From NCBI GenBank assembly GCA_003584625.1, contig AP017647.1, forward strand, positions 1,350,603 to 1,414,602: a stretch of DNA of 64,000 nt. Direction: 5' to 3'. The position numbers and the translations under genes were made by a program. This document shows, piece after piece, positions 18,326-26,941 of the stretch. The stretch is from Methanothermobacter sp. MT-2. GTDB lineage: Archaea; Methanobacteriota; Methanobacteria; Methanobacteriales; DSM-23052. The stretch's first letter is position 1. Every line of letters begins with the position of its first letter. The notes beneath the pieces are model-generated. The model was given only the letters and a program-made list of their open reading frames with translations. It was not told where the DNA came from and did not search any database.

Positions 18326-19190
18326 CTTTGTTTATTATATTTAGTCGGATCTAAAAATGTTATGTTTAATACTAAAAAAGAGATTGAATCTATTCAAGAA
18401 GGTTAGGACAAAATTTTGGATATTCCTTTTTTACTTTTGTGTAGGTTTCAAGTTTATAGGCTTGTTGAAATATAAGAGTGTGGGTGTAATGCTAGCGAGA
18501 CCATATATGCCAATTTCTTCAATGGGTTCGCCTCCTTTTTATCCGTGTCATGCCCATTAGAAACTTTTTAGCTGCCTAGAATTATAATTTAAAGAAAAAC
18601 AATGAATATCCATTTAAATGTTATCTTAAAGCCCTCAAACTAAGAATTGGGGGATTGACACGCCAATTTTCGATCTGTAACAGAAAACGTATCCTACCAA
18701 AAGTTAATACATATGAATTAATCTTCCATAAAGTAAGAGTAAATTTCGAGTTGTAATTTGAAAGTGGGTTTTGCAAGGCAGAATATACTAAATGAAGCAC
18801 AAGTCACTGTGACAAGAGCATGAATAGCAAAAAAATCCATAAGTATTTAACAATGTCTACATTCAAGTTTTTTAAGAGACTTTTCCACATATGCTGATCC
18901 TCATCCCCCCCAAAAATTACTCAAAACCTGAATTGCCATGATATCTAAGACCACTAAAAAAAAAGTTTAACTTCGTTTAACATAGCTATAACGAAAAAAA
19001 ACTACCACATGGAAAAGCACCCCCCAACATTTAAAAAAAGCATTTTAAACCCATTATACAAAATATTCAAGTTCTTAAGGGTGTTATTTTATCATTACAC
19101 TCTCTTTACATCCTTTCATTACTTAGCATTCCCTAAAAGAAGGGTAAAGGTTATATGGATGGAAAATAATAAAAAAGAAAAATAATGGGG
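18326..19190. other. Long gene-free stretch with dispersed repeat pair
   Basis: No convincing gene in 865 bases; a 67-codon frame at 18,357-18,560 lacks any signal. Near 18,665 and 18,745 are two reverse-oriented, diverged copies of the 17-mer found at 1,178, 1,255 and 3,014. The right part is AT-rich, with the adhesin promoter presumably near 19,080-19,150. Confidence 0.4.
18665..18765 (-). repeat. Diverged reverse copy of the paired 17-mer element
   Basis: Read on the minus strand, this stretch has ttacaactcgaaatttactc and, 78 bases later, ttacagatcgaaaattgg. The pair at 1,178/1,255 has the same order, nearly the same spacing (77) and related flanks (tttactct then gtgtc). It may be a small mobile or regulatory element present in several copies. 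Confidence 0.4.
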
Positions 19191-19200
19191 GGTGAAAGTT

Positions 19201-20635
19201 ATAAAAAACCAAAAAAATTACTTGCTCCTTTTAACTCTCATACTTCTAACGACAACAATAACCACTACCATGAATTATTCTCACGCAGCATCTGTACTCT
19301 ATGTCAATGCAAACTCAGGCAATGATGGAAACACCGGAGAAACACCATTAACCGCCAAAAAGACTATCCAGAACGCCACAAACGAAGTGGATGACCATGG
19401 AACCATCCATGTGGCCGATGGAAACTACCCCGAGCATCTAATAATCGCAAAGAACGTGAATATCATAGGTCAAAGCCAAACCGGCACCACTATCGACGGC
19501 ACAAATAACGGTCGCGTCATGACTATCCTCCCTGGAATAAAAGTGAGCATTGAAAGTTTAACAATACAAAAAGGGAATGTCACTGGAGATATCGTCAACT
19601 TTGGAGGTGGAATATTCAACAATGGAATCCTCATCCTCAACGACTGTACCATCCAGAACAACACCGTCATGGATGGACAAGCCAATGTAGGGGGGAATCT
19701 ACAATGAACGCAAAGCCCACCTAACACTCATAAACTGCATAATAAAAGACAACATAGCACTAGGGCTCTGGACCTTTGGGGGAGGGATCTGCAATCAAGA
19801 AGAAGGAACCATAATCATGGATAACTGCACCCTAAAGAACAACCAAGCCATAGGACTCACCAATCAAGGTGGTGGAATCTTCAACGATGGAAACATGACC
19901 ATAACCAACAGCCACATAGAGAGCAACTTCGCTGGGGGAGGAACAAACCTTGGCGGAGGAATCAACAACCAAGGCAACATGACACTAACCAAAAGCAACC
20001 TCATCAACAACGACTTAAAAGGAAATTCAAACTTAGGTGGAGGAATAGCCAACCAAGAAGGCGGTAATACAACAGCAAACCTAAACCGTATAGTAGGAAA
20101 CACAAACCCAACCATCTTCAAAGACAGTGGAAATGTAAATGCAGAGAAAAACTGGTGGGGAACAAACCACCCAGACTTCAAAAGCCTACTATTGGGAATG
20201 GAACAACCCAAAGTCTGGATTTATATGACCATAAAAGCCAACCCTGCAGCCATCCACCCAGGAGAAACCAGCACAATCATAGTCAGCTTCAACCAACTTT
20301 ATAATGGAACCATCATAACTCCACTAACCGGCCACCTACCCGACAACACACTAGTAAACTTCACCAGCAGCCTTGGTGAAATAGGAAAAATTGCACAGAC
20401 CATACAAGGAATGGCAAAAACTATCTTAAAAACATCAACCGCAGGAATGGCCATAATAATGGCACAAACCGACCAACAAATATTAAATACCAGCGTAAAA
20501 ATAGACTCACAAGAAGATACCTCCAAATATGTCCCGAGGACTGTTGGGATGGAAAACACAGGAACAGAGATCATACCACTATTCCTAGCCAGTATACTGA
20601 TTATTTCCGGAATATCTATGAATAGAAAATATTAA
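19201..20635 (+). pseudogene. Secreted adhesin-like protein, frameshifted in a G tract
   Basis: A surface protein of about 478 residues split between two frames. Part one has a signal peptide and polymorphic-membrane-protein-like repeats (GGGIFN, TIQNNTV), ending at a stop just after a run of six G (19,690-19,695). Part two continues in another frame (GLWTFGGGICNQ, TNQGGGIFNDGN, TNLGGGINNQGN, NLGGGIANQ) through an Ig-like region to a C-terminal membrane anchor (IIPLFLASILIISGI). Five instead of six G joins them. The pectate-lyase-like beta-helix repeats are typical of Methanobacteriales adhesin-like proteins. Start: GGGGGGTGA fits best with an ATA at 19,201; a GTG at 19,192 overlaps the ribosome binding site. 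Phase variation, decay or sequencing error are all possible. Confidence 0.7.
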
Positions 20636-21360
20636 AAATTCCCCCTACAATTTCTTTTTTTCAAACATCTATAAAACCAGATATTAGTCTCCACCTGCAC
20701 CAAAAAAAGTTTCGGATAAACTAATGGAGGTTGCAAATATTCTAGATTATCCATTATAGTCTCCATGCATTATTATTGCTTGTAAGTCCCTACTACGAAA
20801 AAAGGGGGGAGAGCGTTTTTGAAGAAAAGATGAAATGGGTTTTTTGGGGGGGTGCATATAATTGCTTAATCTTCAATTGAAGTCATAGAATGGCCATGAT
20901 CTTTGATTTCACCCTTTTTTGCATGCTTAGATTTTTCCCAGTTTTTTCATGTTGTGAGATTTGGGTTATGTTACCTGTTTTTTTATAAGAAGGGTTTGGA
21001 GACTTTTAATTGAGTGTCTTATCCTTTTTTTGAAAAATTGTGAAAACTTGATTAATTTACCATCTTTAAATTACTTTTAGCAGTCTTATAGTTTTTTAAA
21101 TGTGTATTGGATGTTCAATATCCTCATTTTTCCACGATGAACCCTTAACTTGTCGAGTTTAATGGGTGGAAGGGTGGTTAAATTAGCGTCAAACTATTTA
21201 TAACGGTTCTTTTGGGGAAATAATAATCCAAATAACCCCCATAATTGAAAATTACAACAGAAAAAGCCCACCCTAAAAACATTACATAGCAGACCTCTCA
21301 GCAGCCTTTAAATTTTAAAAAGAGTTCTATCATCGTTTTTTTCCCGGAAAAAACCAAAAC
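20636..21360. other. Intergenic, no gene seen
   Basis: About 725 bases with T-rich stretches after the adhesin gene, which may include a terminator, and poly-G/poly-A stretches near 20,800-20,855. No frame with recognisable features. Confidence 0.4.
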
Positions 21361-21370
21361 ATTTATATAC
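21361..21370 (+). promoter_or_regulatory. TATA box of the pseudomurein endopeptidase-like gene
   Basis: atttatatac with a purine-rich BRE-like aaaccaaaac just before it; it predicts a start site near 21,390 and a leader of about 50 bases. Confidence 0.5.
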
Positions 21371-21407
21371 TATGCTATGTGATCTTGTAGTCATACACAA
21401 AAAACTG

Positions 21408-21423
21408 TCCTAATAAATTAGGA
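21408..21423 (+). promoter_or_regulatory. Leader hairpin next to the ribosome binding site
   Basis: tcctaataaattagga folds into a perfect 6-bp stem with a 4-base loop, ending three bases before GGAGGCGG. In the mRNA it sits directly against the ribosome binding site and could tune translation or protect the 5' end. Confidence 0.4.
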
Positions 21424-21438
21424 TATGGAGGCGGTAAA

Positions 21439-22410
21439 ATTAAGCGAAAATGGATATTTCCAATGCTATTACTACTCGGTCTAGCATTGGTCCTAAACGT
21501 CAGCGACGTTTCCGCTGCAAATGGTAACAATTCAACCACCCTAAACCAGCAGTTAACGTCGCAAGTAAGTTCTCAGACAACCTACACGCCAAACGAAGTA
21601 AATGATGCAGCAACCAGAGTGAAAAACTTCTGTGAAACCAACAACAGATTACCCAATTATGTGACCATTAGAAATAATCAGGTTACCATGCCACAATTCC
21701 TAGACCTTTTAACCACAGATTTGATCCAAACAAACCAGGGATCAACAACACCAATTACATTGAAAAACGTGGAAGAACCCTCAAATCCTACTGGAACAAC
21801 AAAAGGCGGCACACTCACAAAAACAGAATACATCAACATGGCACAAAACATTAAAAACATAATAGACGCCACAGGCAAAGCACCAGACAACGTAAACAGC
21901 TCAATCGACCAAATAAAATTCGAAACACTAGTCTACATCTTCTCCAAAGTCATGAACTTCTACAAAACCAACGGAAGACTACCAAACTCCGTAACAGTAC
22001 CCAGCAACAATGGAGGAAATGGAGGAAACGGAACTACCAGTTTCGGAAATGGTCAATTAAATGGATTGCAAGGAACTGAAGGTTTGCAAATTCTAGCCAA
22101 ATACATCAATCAAAACTTGAACCACCAGTACGGAGCAGCTACTACCGCAGAAGGTGTTGAAAGAACCGGACTTGGAGACTGCTGGGGTCTATCTGCATGG
22201 ACAGCTAAAGTATTATATGATAATGGGTACACCGTTAGAATAGTTCAAGGAGCATCAGTTGAAGCAAGTAACCACCGATGGGTGCAAGTATTAATAGATG
22301 GGAAATGGATAAACTTTGACCCATCCTTAGTTACCAAAAAATATGGAAGTAAACCATATTATACCACATGTGCCAGTGTAAGTCAAATTATCGCAACATA
22401 CTATGCCTAA
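21439..22410 (+). CDS. Secreted pseudomurein endopeptidase-like protein with wall-binding repeats
   Basis: A 323-residue secreted protein. A signal peptide (KRKWIFPMLLLLGLALVLN ... VSA) precedes pseudomurein-binding repeats (about residues 40-90 and 120-175, each with a NGRLPN-like end), a Gly/Asn linker, then a papain/transglutaminase-like domain with Cys in GDCWGLSAW (about 247), His in SNHRWVQV (about 278) and Asp in FDPS (about 293). This is the layout of the phage enzymes PeiW and PeiP (peptidase family C71), which cut the Ala-Lys isopeptide bond of pseudomurein. A chromosomal copy may serve wall remodelling or autolysis, or derive from a provirus. Start: ATT at 21,439 follows GGAGGCGG and restores the basic signal-peptide start; the first ATG (21,463) would lose it. 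Confidence 0.8.
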   Translation: MKRKWIFPMLLLLGLALVLNVSDVSAANGNNSTTLNQQLTSQVSSQTTYTPNEVNDAATRVKNFCETNNRLPNYVTIRNNQVTMPQFLDLLTTDLIQTNQGSTTPITLKNVEEPSNPTGTTKGGTLTKTEYINMAQNIKNIIDATGKAPDNVNSSIDQIKFETLVYIFSKVMNFYKTNGRLPNSVTVPSNNGGNGGNGTTSFGNGQLNGLQGTEGLQILAKYINQNLNHQYGAATTAEGVERTGLGDCWGLSAWTAKVLYDNGYTVRIVQGASVEASNHRWVQVLIDGKWINFDPSLVTKKYGSKPYYTTCASVSQIIATYYA

Positions 22411-22539
22411 GGTACTTAATGTTTGGGGGGCTTATAAACCCCCAAATATTTTTCCTTTATTTGACCCGCCCAATGGGTTTTCTCTTTCTTGATCCATTTC
22501 TAGAGTATTATCGTTGACTGTACTTCTACTTTGGTTTCT

Positions 22540-23172
22540 TTAGAGTAATTTGAAACTTTCTATTACTAATCTGAATTTTGGTAGTGTTTCATTGTACTTG
22601 CTGAGTGGTGTGACGCAGCCTATCCTGTAATATTTGGAGCCTGGGACGGCTTCAATGTGCACAGTCAAAGCTTGGTATTGTATTCCATCAGCATGCCATG
22701 TTTTAATGAGTTCCACGGCTTTCATCCCATTGACAGTAATATTTCGTTCTGAAACTTCTGTCTGCCCAATATTTGCAATATCATGTCTATATTTGCTGAG
22801 TTCTTCGTCAAATGATCTAAAGTTCAATTGTTTAACATAGAAGTAAGTGCTGATATTAGCTTCAGTGTGATTATCACTTGGATCATAGAATGCTACGATG
22901 GGATCTGGAGGGTACCCCCATCGAGTGGGACTATGAAGGTCTTTTATAGGCTTCCAATCTGCAGGATATTTAAATGTGATCCTATTATCTGCGTAGGTTT
23001 TGTAAGGGATCGTTGGGGTAGTATTGTTCGAATTATTGACATGACTCCCAATAGGATAAACATGGAATAAACTTGGATAAAATACTAAAACGGCAGTTAT
23101 TAAAATCAGAATAGTAACTGCAACCATGAAAATCTTCTTAATTTTTCCAATCTTAGGTTTTTTTGGACTTAT
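22540..23172 (-). CDS. PsbP-related secreted or membrane-anchored protein
   Basis: About 210 residues: basic N-terminus, one membrane helix (VAVTILILITAVLVFYPSLF), then a domain with YADNRITFKYPADWKPI, GMKAVELIKTWHADG and a final FRLVIESFKLL, typical of PsbP-like proteins found in methanogens. Asn-rich linkers suggest N-glycosylation outside the cell. The first ATG is at 23,127 but has no ribosome binding site. GAGGGG stands 8 bases before an in-frame ATA at 23,172, which adds a Lys-rich cytoplasmic tail. The start is therefore uncertain. Function unknown; the two broken genes near 0.6-2.8 kb encode a related but smaller type. Confidence 0.7.
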   Translation of the reverse strand: MSPKKPKIGKIKKIFMVAVTILILITAVLVFYPSLFHVYPIGSHVNNSNNTTPTIPYKTYADNRITFKYPADWKPIKDLHSPTRWGYPPDPIVAFYDPSDNHTEANISTYFYVKQLNFRSFDEELSKYRHDIANIGQTEVSERNITVNGMKAVELIKTWHADGIQYQALTVHIEAVPGSKYYRIGCVTPLSKYNETLPKFRLVIESFKLL

Positions 23173-23526
23173 ATGGGAAACCCCTCTTTTTAATTTATGG
23201 CTTCTTCCATGTTTTTAAGCCAATTAATATTATTATTATTTTGATATAAAAAGAGTTTTTCTTGGTGAATATTATCCAAATTTTTGGAAAATAAAGTTTC
23301 CGTTCTGTGGAATAAACCATTATATCGCTTCAATGGTGAAATTAGTGGCTTATGTTCCAATTGATGGTTCTTAGGATAGGATTTGTCTCAGTTGCTTTGA
23401 TTTGAGGGTTTTTTGCTTTCGCTGAAAAAGTTAAATTTTCAACCTTTAAAAAAGAAAGTAGTTTTTTTGTGATCTTTTAAAGCTGAAGATTAAAAAAGGT
23501 TCCTATGATAAAATTTATGGGGGGGT
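23173..23526. other. Intergenic, no gene seen
   Basis: AT-rich spacer with runs of T. It holds the leader of the PsbP-like gene on the left and the end of the TerB-like gene on the right. Confidence 0.35.
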
Positions 23527-23952
23527 TTATAATATGTCGTCAAGTATCCCCATGATTATTGCAATGGCTTTCTCTTCGTTTTTATCAACCCCATCCGAGG
23601 AATTTGCAACTTTTATCGCCATTTTTAAAAGCATTTTCTTGAAATTTTGAGCTTCTGAATGTTTCAATCTCCCCAGAAGGTCGGCAACTGTCTTCAAACC
23701 TTCTAGAGGATTCTTTTTTAATAAATTTCTAAATTTAGGATTGTTATTCGTCACATTGACTATATGATCCCTGAATACCTCATAGGTAAATCCAGTAGAA
23801 TATTCTATAACATTCTTTGATTGGTTTAATACTTCTTCTAATTCCTCCTCATCAATTTTACCATCAGCTATGGCCACAACTTCAAAAACCCAGATCGGTG
23901 CTGCTTGTAAGGTTAACCATTCATTTTCATTAAACTTATTCCTAAAAGTCAA
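23527..23952 (-). CDS. TerB-like helical protein
   Basis: About 141 residues, all helical, with WVFEVVAIADGKIDEEE near the start and SSDGVDKNEEKAI near the end. These two acidic, metal-binding-like helix turns define the TerB/tellurite-resistance fold. The frame opens at ATG 23,967, but GAGGTG lies inside it and points to TTG at 23,952 as start. It is cytoplasmic and has no membrane segment. TerB-like proteins occur in stress and phage-defence contexts, but there are no ter genes nearby, so the role is open. Confidence 0.65.
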   Translation of the reverse strand: MTFRNKFNENEWLTLQAAPIWVFEVVAIADGKIDEEELEEVLNQSKNVIEYSTGFTYEVFRDHIVNVTNNNPKFRNLLKKNPLEGLKTVADLLGRLKHSEAQNFKKMLLKMAIKVANSSDGVDKNEEKAIAIIMGILDDIL

Positions 23953-24244
23953 CTCCAAACACCTCATAAAATAATATAAAATATTATTTATATCATACTT
24001 TATATATTTTTAGCTTTATCTTTATCACCTCAAAAAAAACATTTTTTTGGGCAATTTACAAGATGAAAAAATTTCCATTCTACAATATAAAAGCACTCCT
24101 CAATAAAAAAATAGTAAGTGAAGAGCCGCAAACTCCAGATGAAGTATTGGTAAGATGAAAGCATATGGCTCACACGGAGGAGGGACAAGAAACATTTCCC
24201 CATTTGGATAGGTTTATATTGAAAGCTATAAAAAGCATAAGATT
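23953..24244. other. Intergenic with promoters on both sides
   Basis: Left: the minus-strand TATA-like aaatatataaag for the TerB-like gene. Right: gtttatattg near 24,210 for the CapA-like gene, so close to its ATG that the mRNA is probably leaderless. A 31-codon plus-strand frame at 24,063-24,158 (MKKFPFYNIKALLNKK...) is possible but unsupported. Confidence 0.35.
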
Positions 24245-25273
24245 ATGAGAAAAAAGATGAAAATTATCCTCATAGGAGCCGTTACCATTCTAATATTGGG
24301 TCTAGTAGTTTCTAATCTTACAAATCCGAAAGATAAGGAATCTGAAGAATCTATTAATATCACTTTTACTGGGGATGTTATGTTAGGGAGGAATGTTGAT
24401 CCTATTTTACATGAAGATCCGCAACCATTCAGAAACGTGATTAACCTAACCAATGGAACAGATCTGACAATAATCAACCTAGAATCACCTATCACCAATT
24501 CAACAGATCCAAGAGACAAAATAATAACATTCAAAGCAGATCCACAATTTACAAAATCGCTCAAAGACGCTGGAGTGGACGTCGCATGCCTCGCAAACAA
24601 CCACATCATGGATTTTAAAGAAACAGGCCTAAATGACACCATAAAAAACCTAAAAGCTAACAATATAAAATATGTAGGCGCAGGCCCCAATATAACAGAA
24701 GCCTATAAACCCCTTATCATAGAAGTTAAAGGGAAAAAGATAGCTATCATACAAGCATCAGAATTCGCAGATGAATATTATATGCCCCCAGCAACCCAAA
24801 ATAGACCTGGTTTCGCGCCAATTTCCTGGGAACATATAAAAGCTGCAATAGATGATGCTAAAAATGCAGGGGCTGATTATATTATCTGTGAATTCCATTA
24901 TGGCAACGAGTACCGCTACACTCCAAACGAAGTACAAAAGGATATATATAAATGTATTGATGAAGGTGCATTCATTGTGGTTGGACATCACCCCCACGTC
25001 CCAGGCGGCATAGAAAAATATAAAGGACACTTTATATTTTATAGTCTCGGGAATTGCGTTTTTGACATGCAAAACCCTGAGACGAAAAGATCCATGATAA
25101 TAGTCGTAACAATTAAAGGTAACAGTTCAATCATCCATATTTATCCTATAAACATCATAGGCTGCTATCCCCAACTCATGGACGTGGATGATGCCAACGC
25201 ATTCCTAGAAGAACTTGAATCATATTCAAACGTAGAAATCCAAACCAAAAATGGTATTGGAATAATAACATGA
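24245..25273 (+). CDS. CapA-family metallophosphatase-like protein, membrane-anchored
   Basis: A 342-residue protein with an N-terminal membrane helix, then the CapA/PGA_cap fold: FTGDVMLGRNVD (metal-binding start), NLESPIT, CLANNHIMDF, and GHHPHVPGGIEKY. The fold is a calcineurin-like phosphoesterase relative. CapA in bacteria is needed for poly-gamma-glutamate export; pseudomurein methanogens are not known for that capsule, so a role in surface polymer modification is only a guess. The promoter box lies about 30 bases before the ATG, suggesting a leaderless message. The channel gene follows 35 bases downstream and may be co-transcribed. Confidence 0.8.
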   Translation: MRKKMKIILIGAVTILILGLVVSNLTNPKDKESEESINITFTGDVMLGRNVDPILHEDPQPFRNVINLTNGTDLTIINLESPITNSTDPRDKIITFKADPQFTKSLKDAGVDVACLANNHIMDFKETGLNDTIKNLKANNIKYVGAGPNITEAYKPLIIEVKGKKIAIIQASEFADEYYMPPATQNRPGFAPISWEHIKAAIDDAKNAGADYIICEFHYGNEYRYTPNEVQKDIYKCIDEGAFIVVGHHPHVPGGIEKYKGHFIFYSLGNCVFDMQNPETKRSMIIVVTIKGNSSIIHIYPINIIGCYPQLMDVDDANAFLEELESYSNVEIQTKNGIGIIT

Positions 25274-25308
25274 AAGGACAATCTTGAGTATAAAGGGGGG
25301 GCTTCCGT

Positions 25309-26046
25309 TTGCCATCCGAAAATTTCATAAAATATAAAGAAGCCATCCTAGATGTTCTTATACTCATTGATATATTCGCCATAATCTACATCTCTTTTTA
25401 TCCTGCAACTCCAATATTAATATCCTCAGTTAACAATTTCGACCTTTTACTTTGCATACTATTATTCGCCGATTTTCTCTACCATGCGAAGACAAATGAG
25501 GATAAGTGGGCTTTCATCAAAAAGAACTGGACTGACATAATAGCATTCATACCCTTACCTTATCTCAGGATTTTCAGATTCACAAGATTAATCAAGATTC
25601 TCAGACTCTTGAAGGTTTTAGCACTCTTTAGAAGGTATATCAAGGGCATGTTCAATTTCCTCTTGGAGACACATGTTGACCAGGCAATTGCTATACTATT
25701 ATTCGCTATCCTCTCTGGAACACTACTATTCTATAATACAGAAGCTGGTGTGAATCCATTCCTCAAAGGTCTTACAGATTCCCTATGGCAGACTATAACC
25801 ACAACCATGGCAGGAGAAGTTGTTATAGCCCCAGTAACATTTTATGGTAAAATCATAACAAGCTTCCTAATGTTCGTGGGAATAACATTCTTCGGCTTCT
25901 TAACAGCCTCACTAGCATCCTGGTTCGTTAAAAACCCTAAAAAGGAAAAAGAACTCCATGATACCATAGGACTCCTAGAAAAAAGACTAGATGAACTTCG
26001 AAAAGAAATAAAAGAACTAAAAGAAATCATAGAAAAAAAGAAATAA
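25309..26046 (+). CDS. Voltage-sensor-type ion channel with non-canonical filter
   Basis: A 245-residue six-helix channel protein. S1-S3 precede an S4 with regularly spaced basic residues (LRIFRFTRLIKILRLLKVL), then S5, a pore loop and S6, ending in a charged coiled coil (about 210-245). The fold is that of voltage-gated potassium channels, but the pore loop reads TITTTMAGEVVIAPVT (about residues 160-175) where T-V-G-Y-G-D is expected. Selectivity may therefore not be for potassium. Start: TTG behind a run of seven G. It follows the CapA-like gene closely. Confidence 0.75.
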   Translation: MPSENFIKYKEAILDVLILIDIFAIIYISFYPATPILISSVNNFDLLLCILLFADFLYHAKTNEDKWAFIKKNWTDIIAFIPLPYLRIFRFTRLIKILRLLKVLALFRRYIKGMFNFLLETHVDQAIAILLFAILSGTLLFYNTEAGVNPFLKGLTDSLWQTITTTMAGEVVIAPVTFYGKIITSFLMFVGITFFGFLTASLASWFVKNPKKEKELHDTIGLLEKRLDELRKEIKELKEIIEKKK

Positions 26047-26159
26047 TCCACTGTTGCTAATAACCTCTACTTGCAATAGTGAGGGACACTTCACCCGTTA
26101 ATTTTATAATTGAAATAAGCTAAACTTTTATGGTAACCAAAAAAGTTCTGGGATCACAA

Positions 26160-26846
26160 ATGACAAAAACAACCTACATTATCATAGGCATAATAGCCAT
26201 ATTCGGAATTTACCTCTACATCACAACACTTACGGGCCCATTCGAACCCGTGGGACGCCTTGGACTAGTTAAACTAGCAAATCCAGACATGGCAGCAGGC
26301 CACCCACAATCGAAGGTAGCTGCCAGTTACGCTCAAAAGAAAGGATCAAAATGTGTTGTCGTAGTACACTATGCAGGAGACGCCTCCTACTCCCACTACA
26401 AGGAAGGTAACATTACCATAATAAACTTCGCATTCATCGACCCAAACGGTCTTAGAACAGACATTGACTGGAACGAAGTCATACAAACATTCATATTCGG
26501 AATACCCGATGGAAAATACCGCTACAGAGTCGACGGATACGAATTCAACACACTCGACGAAGCACTCGCCTACGTACAAAATCTCGCCAAAGAAAACGGC
26601 CAAGAAGGTCCAATACCACTCTACTTCCATGGAACGGTCCGCAAAGGCAACATATTCATAAACCCAGGATGTGGTTTCCCATTATATGTACAACTAGTAT
26701 GGAAACAATATGGCAGACTCGGCGCATACTACTACATAGCAAAGGGCCTTATAGAACCATACCTTAGCAATCCATATGCAGTCTATGAAATGTTCCACGC
26801 CTCAGACCTCCAAAGACTCTACAACGAAGGATACCTAAACTATTAA
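26160..26846 (+). CDS. Membrane-anchored protein of unknown function
   Basis: A 228-residue protein: an N-terminal helix (TYIIIGIIAIFGIYLYI) and then an extracytoplasmic domain rich in Tyr, with HYAGDASYSHYKEGN, IDWNEVIQTFIFGIP and YFHGTVRKGNIFINPGCGF. I do not recognise the family. The ATG at 26,160 is chosen over one at 26,130 because a TATA box (ttttataatt, about 26,102) would put the transcript start near 26,130. It has strongly A/C-rich coding DNA and is flanked by surface-protein genes. Confidence 0.6.
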   Translation: MTKTTYIIIGIIAIFGIYLYITTLTGPFEPVGRLGLVKLANPDMAAGHPQSKVAASYAQKKGSKCVVVVHYAGDASYSHYKEGNITIINFAFIDPNGLRTDIDWNEVIQTFIFGIPDGKYRYRVDGYEFNTLDEALAYVQNLAKENGQEGPIPLYFHGTVRKGNIFINPGCGFPLYVQLVWKQYGRLGAYYYIAKGLIEPYLSNPYAVYEMFHASDLQRLYNEGYLNY

Positions 26847-26941
26847 AATGTTATTGAAGCCTGAACATGAAAAATATGATACCTTATTGTGATGATTTCA
26901 GCAGAAAAAAAGAAATTGGGAGGTTTATCGTCTCCCAAATC

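Noticed and set aside
18357-18560. 67-codon plus-strand frame
   Set aside because: No ribosome binding site or recognisable motif; hydrophobic stretches arise from T-rich DNA.
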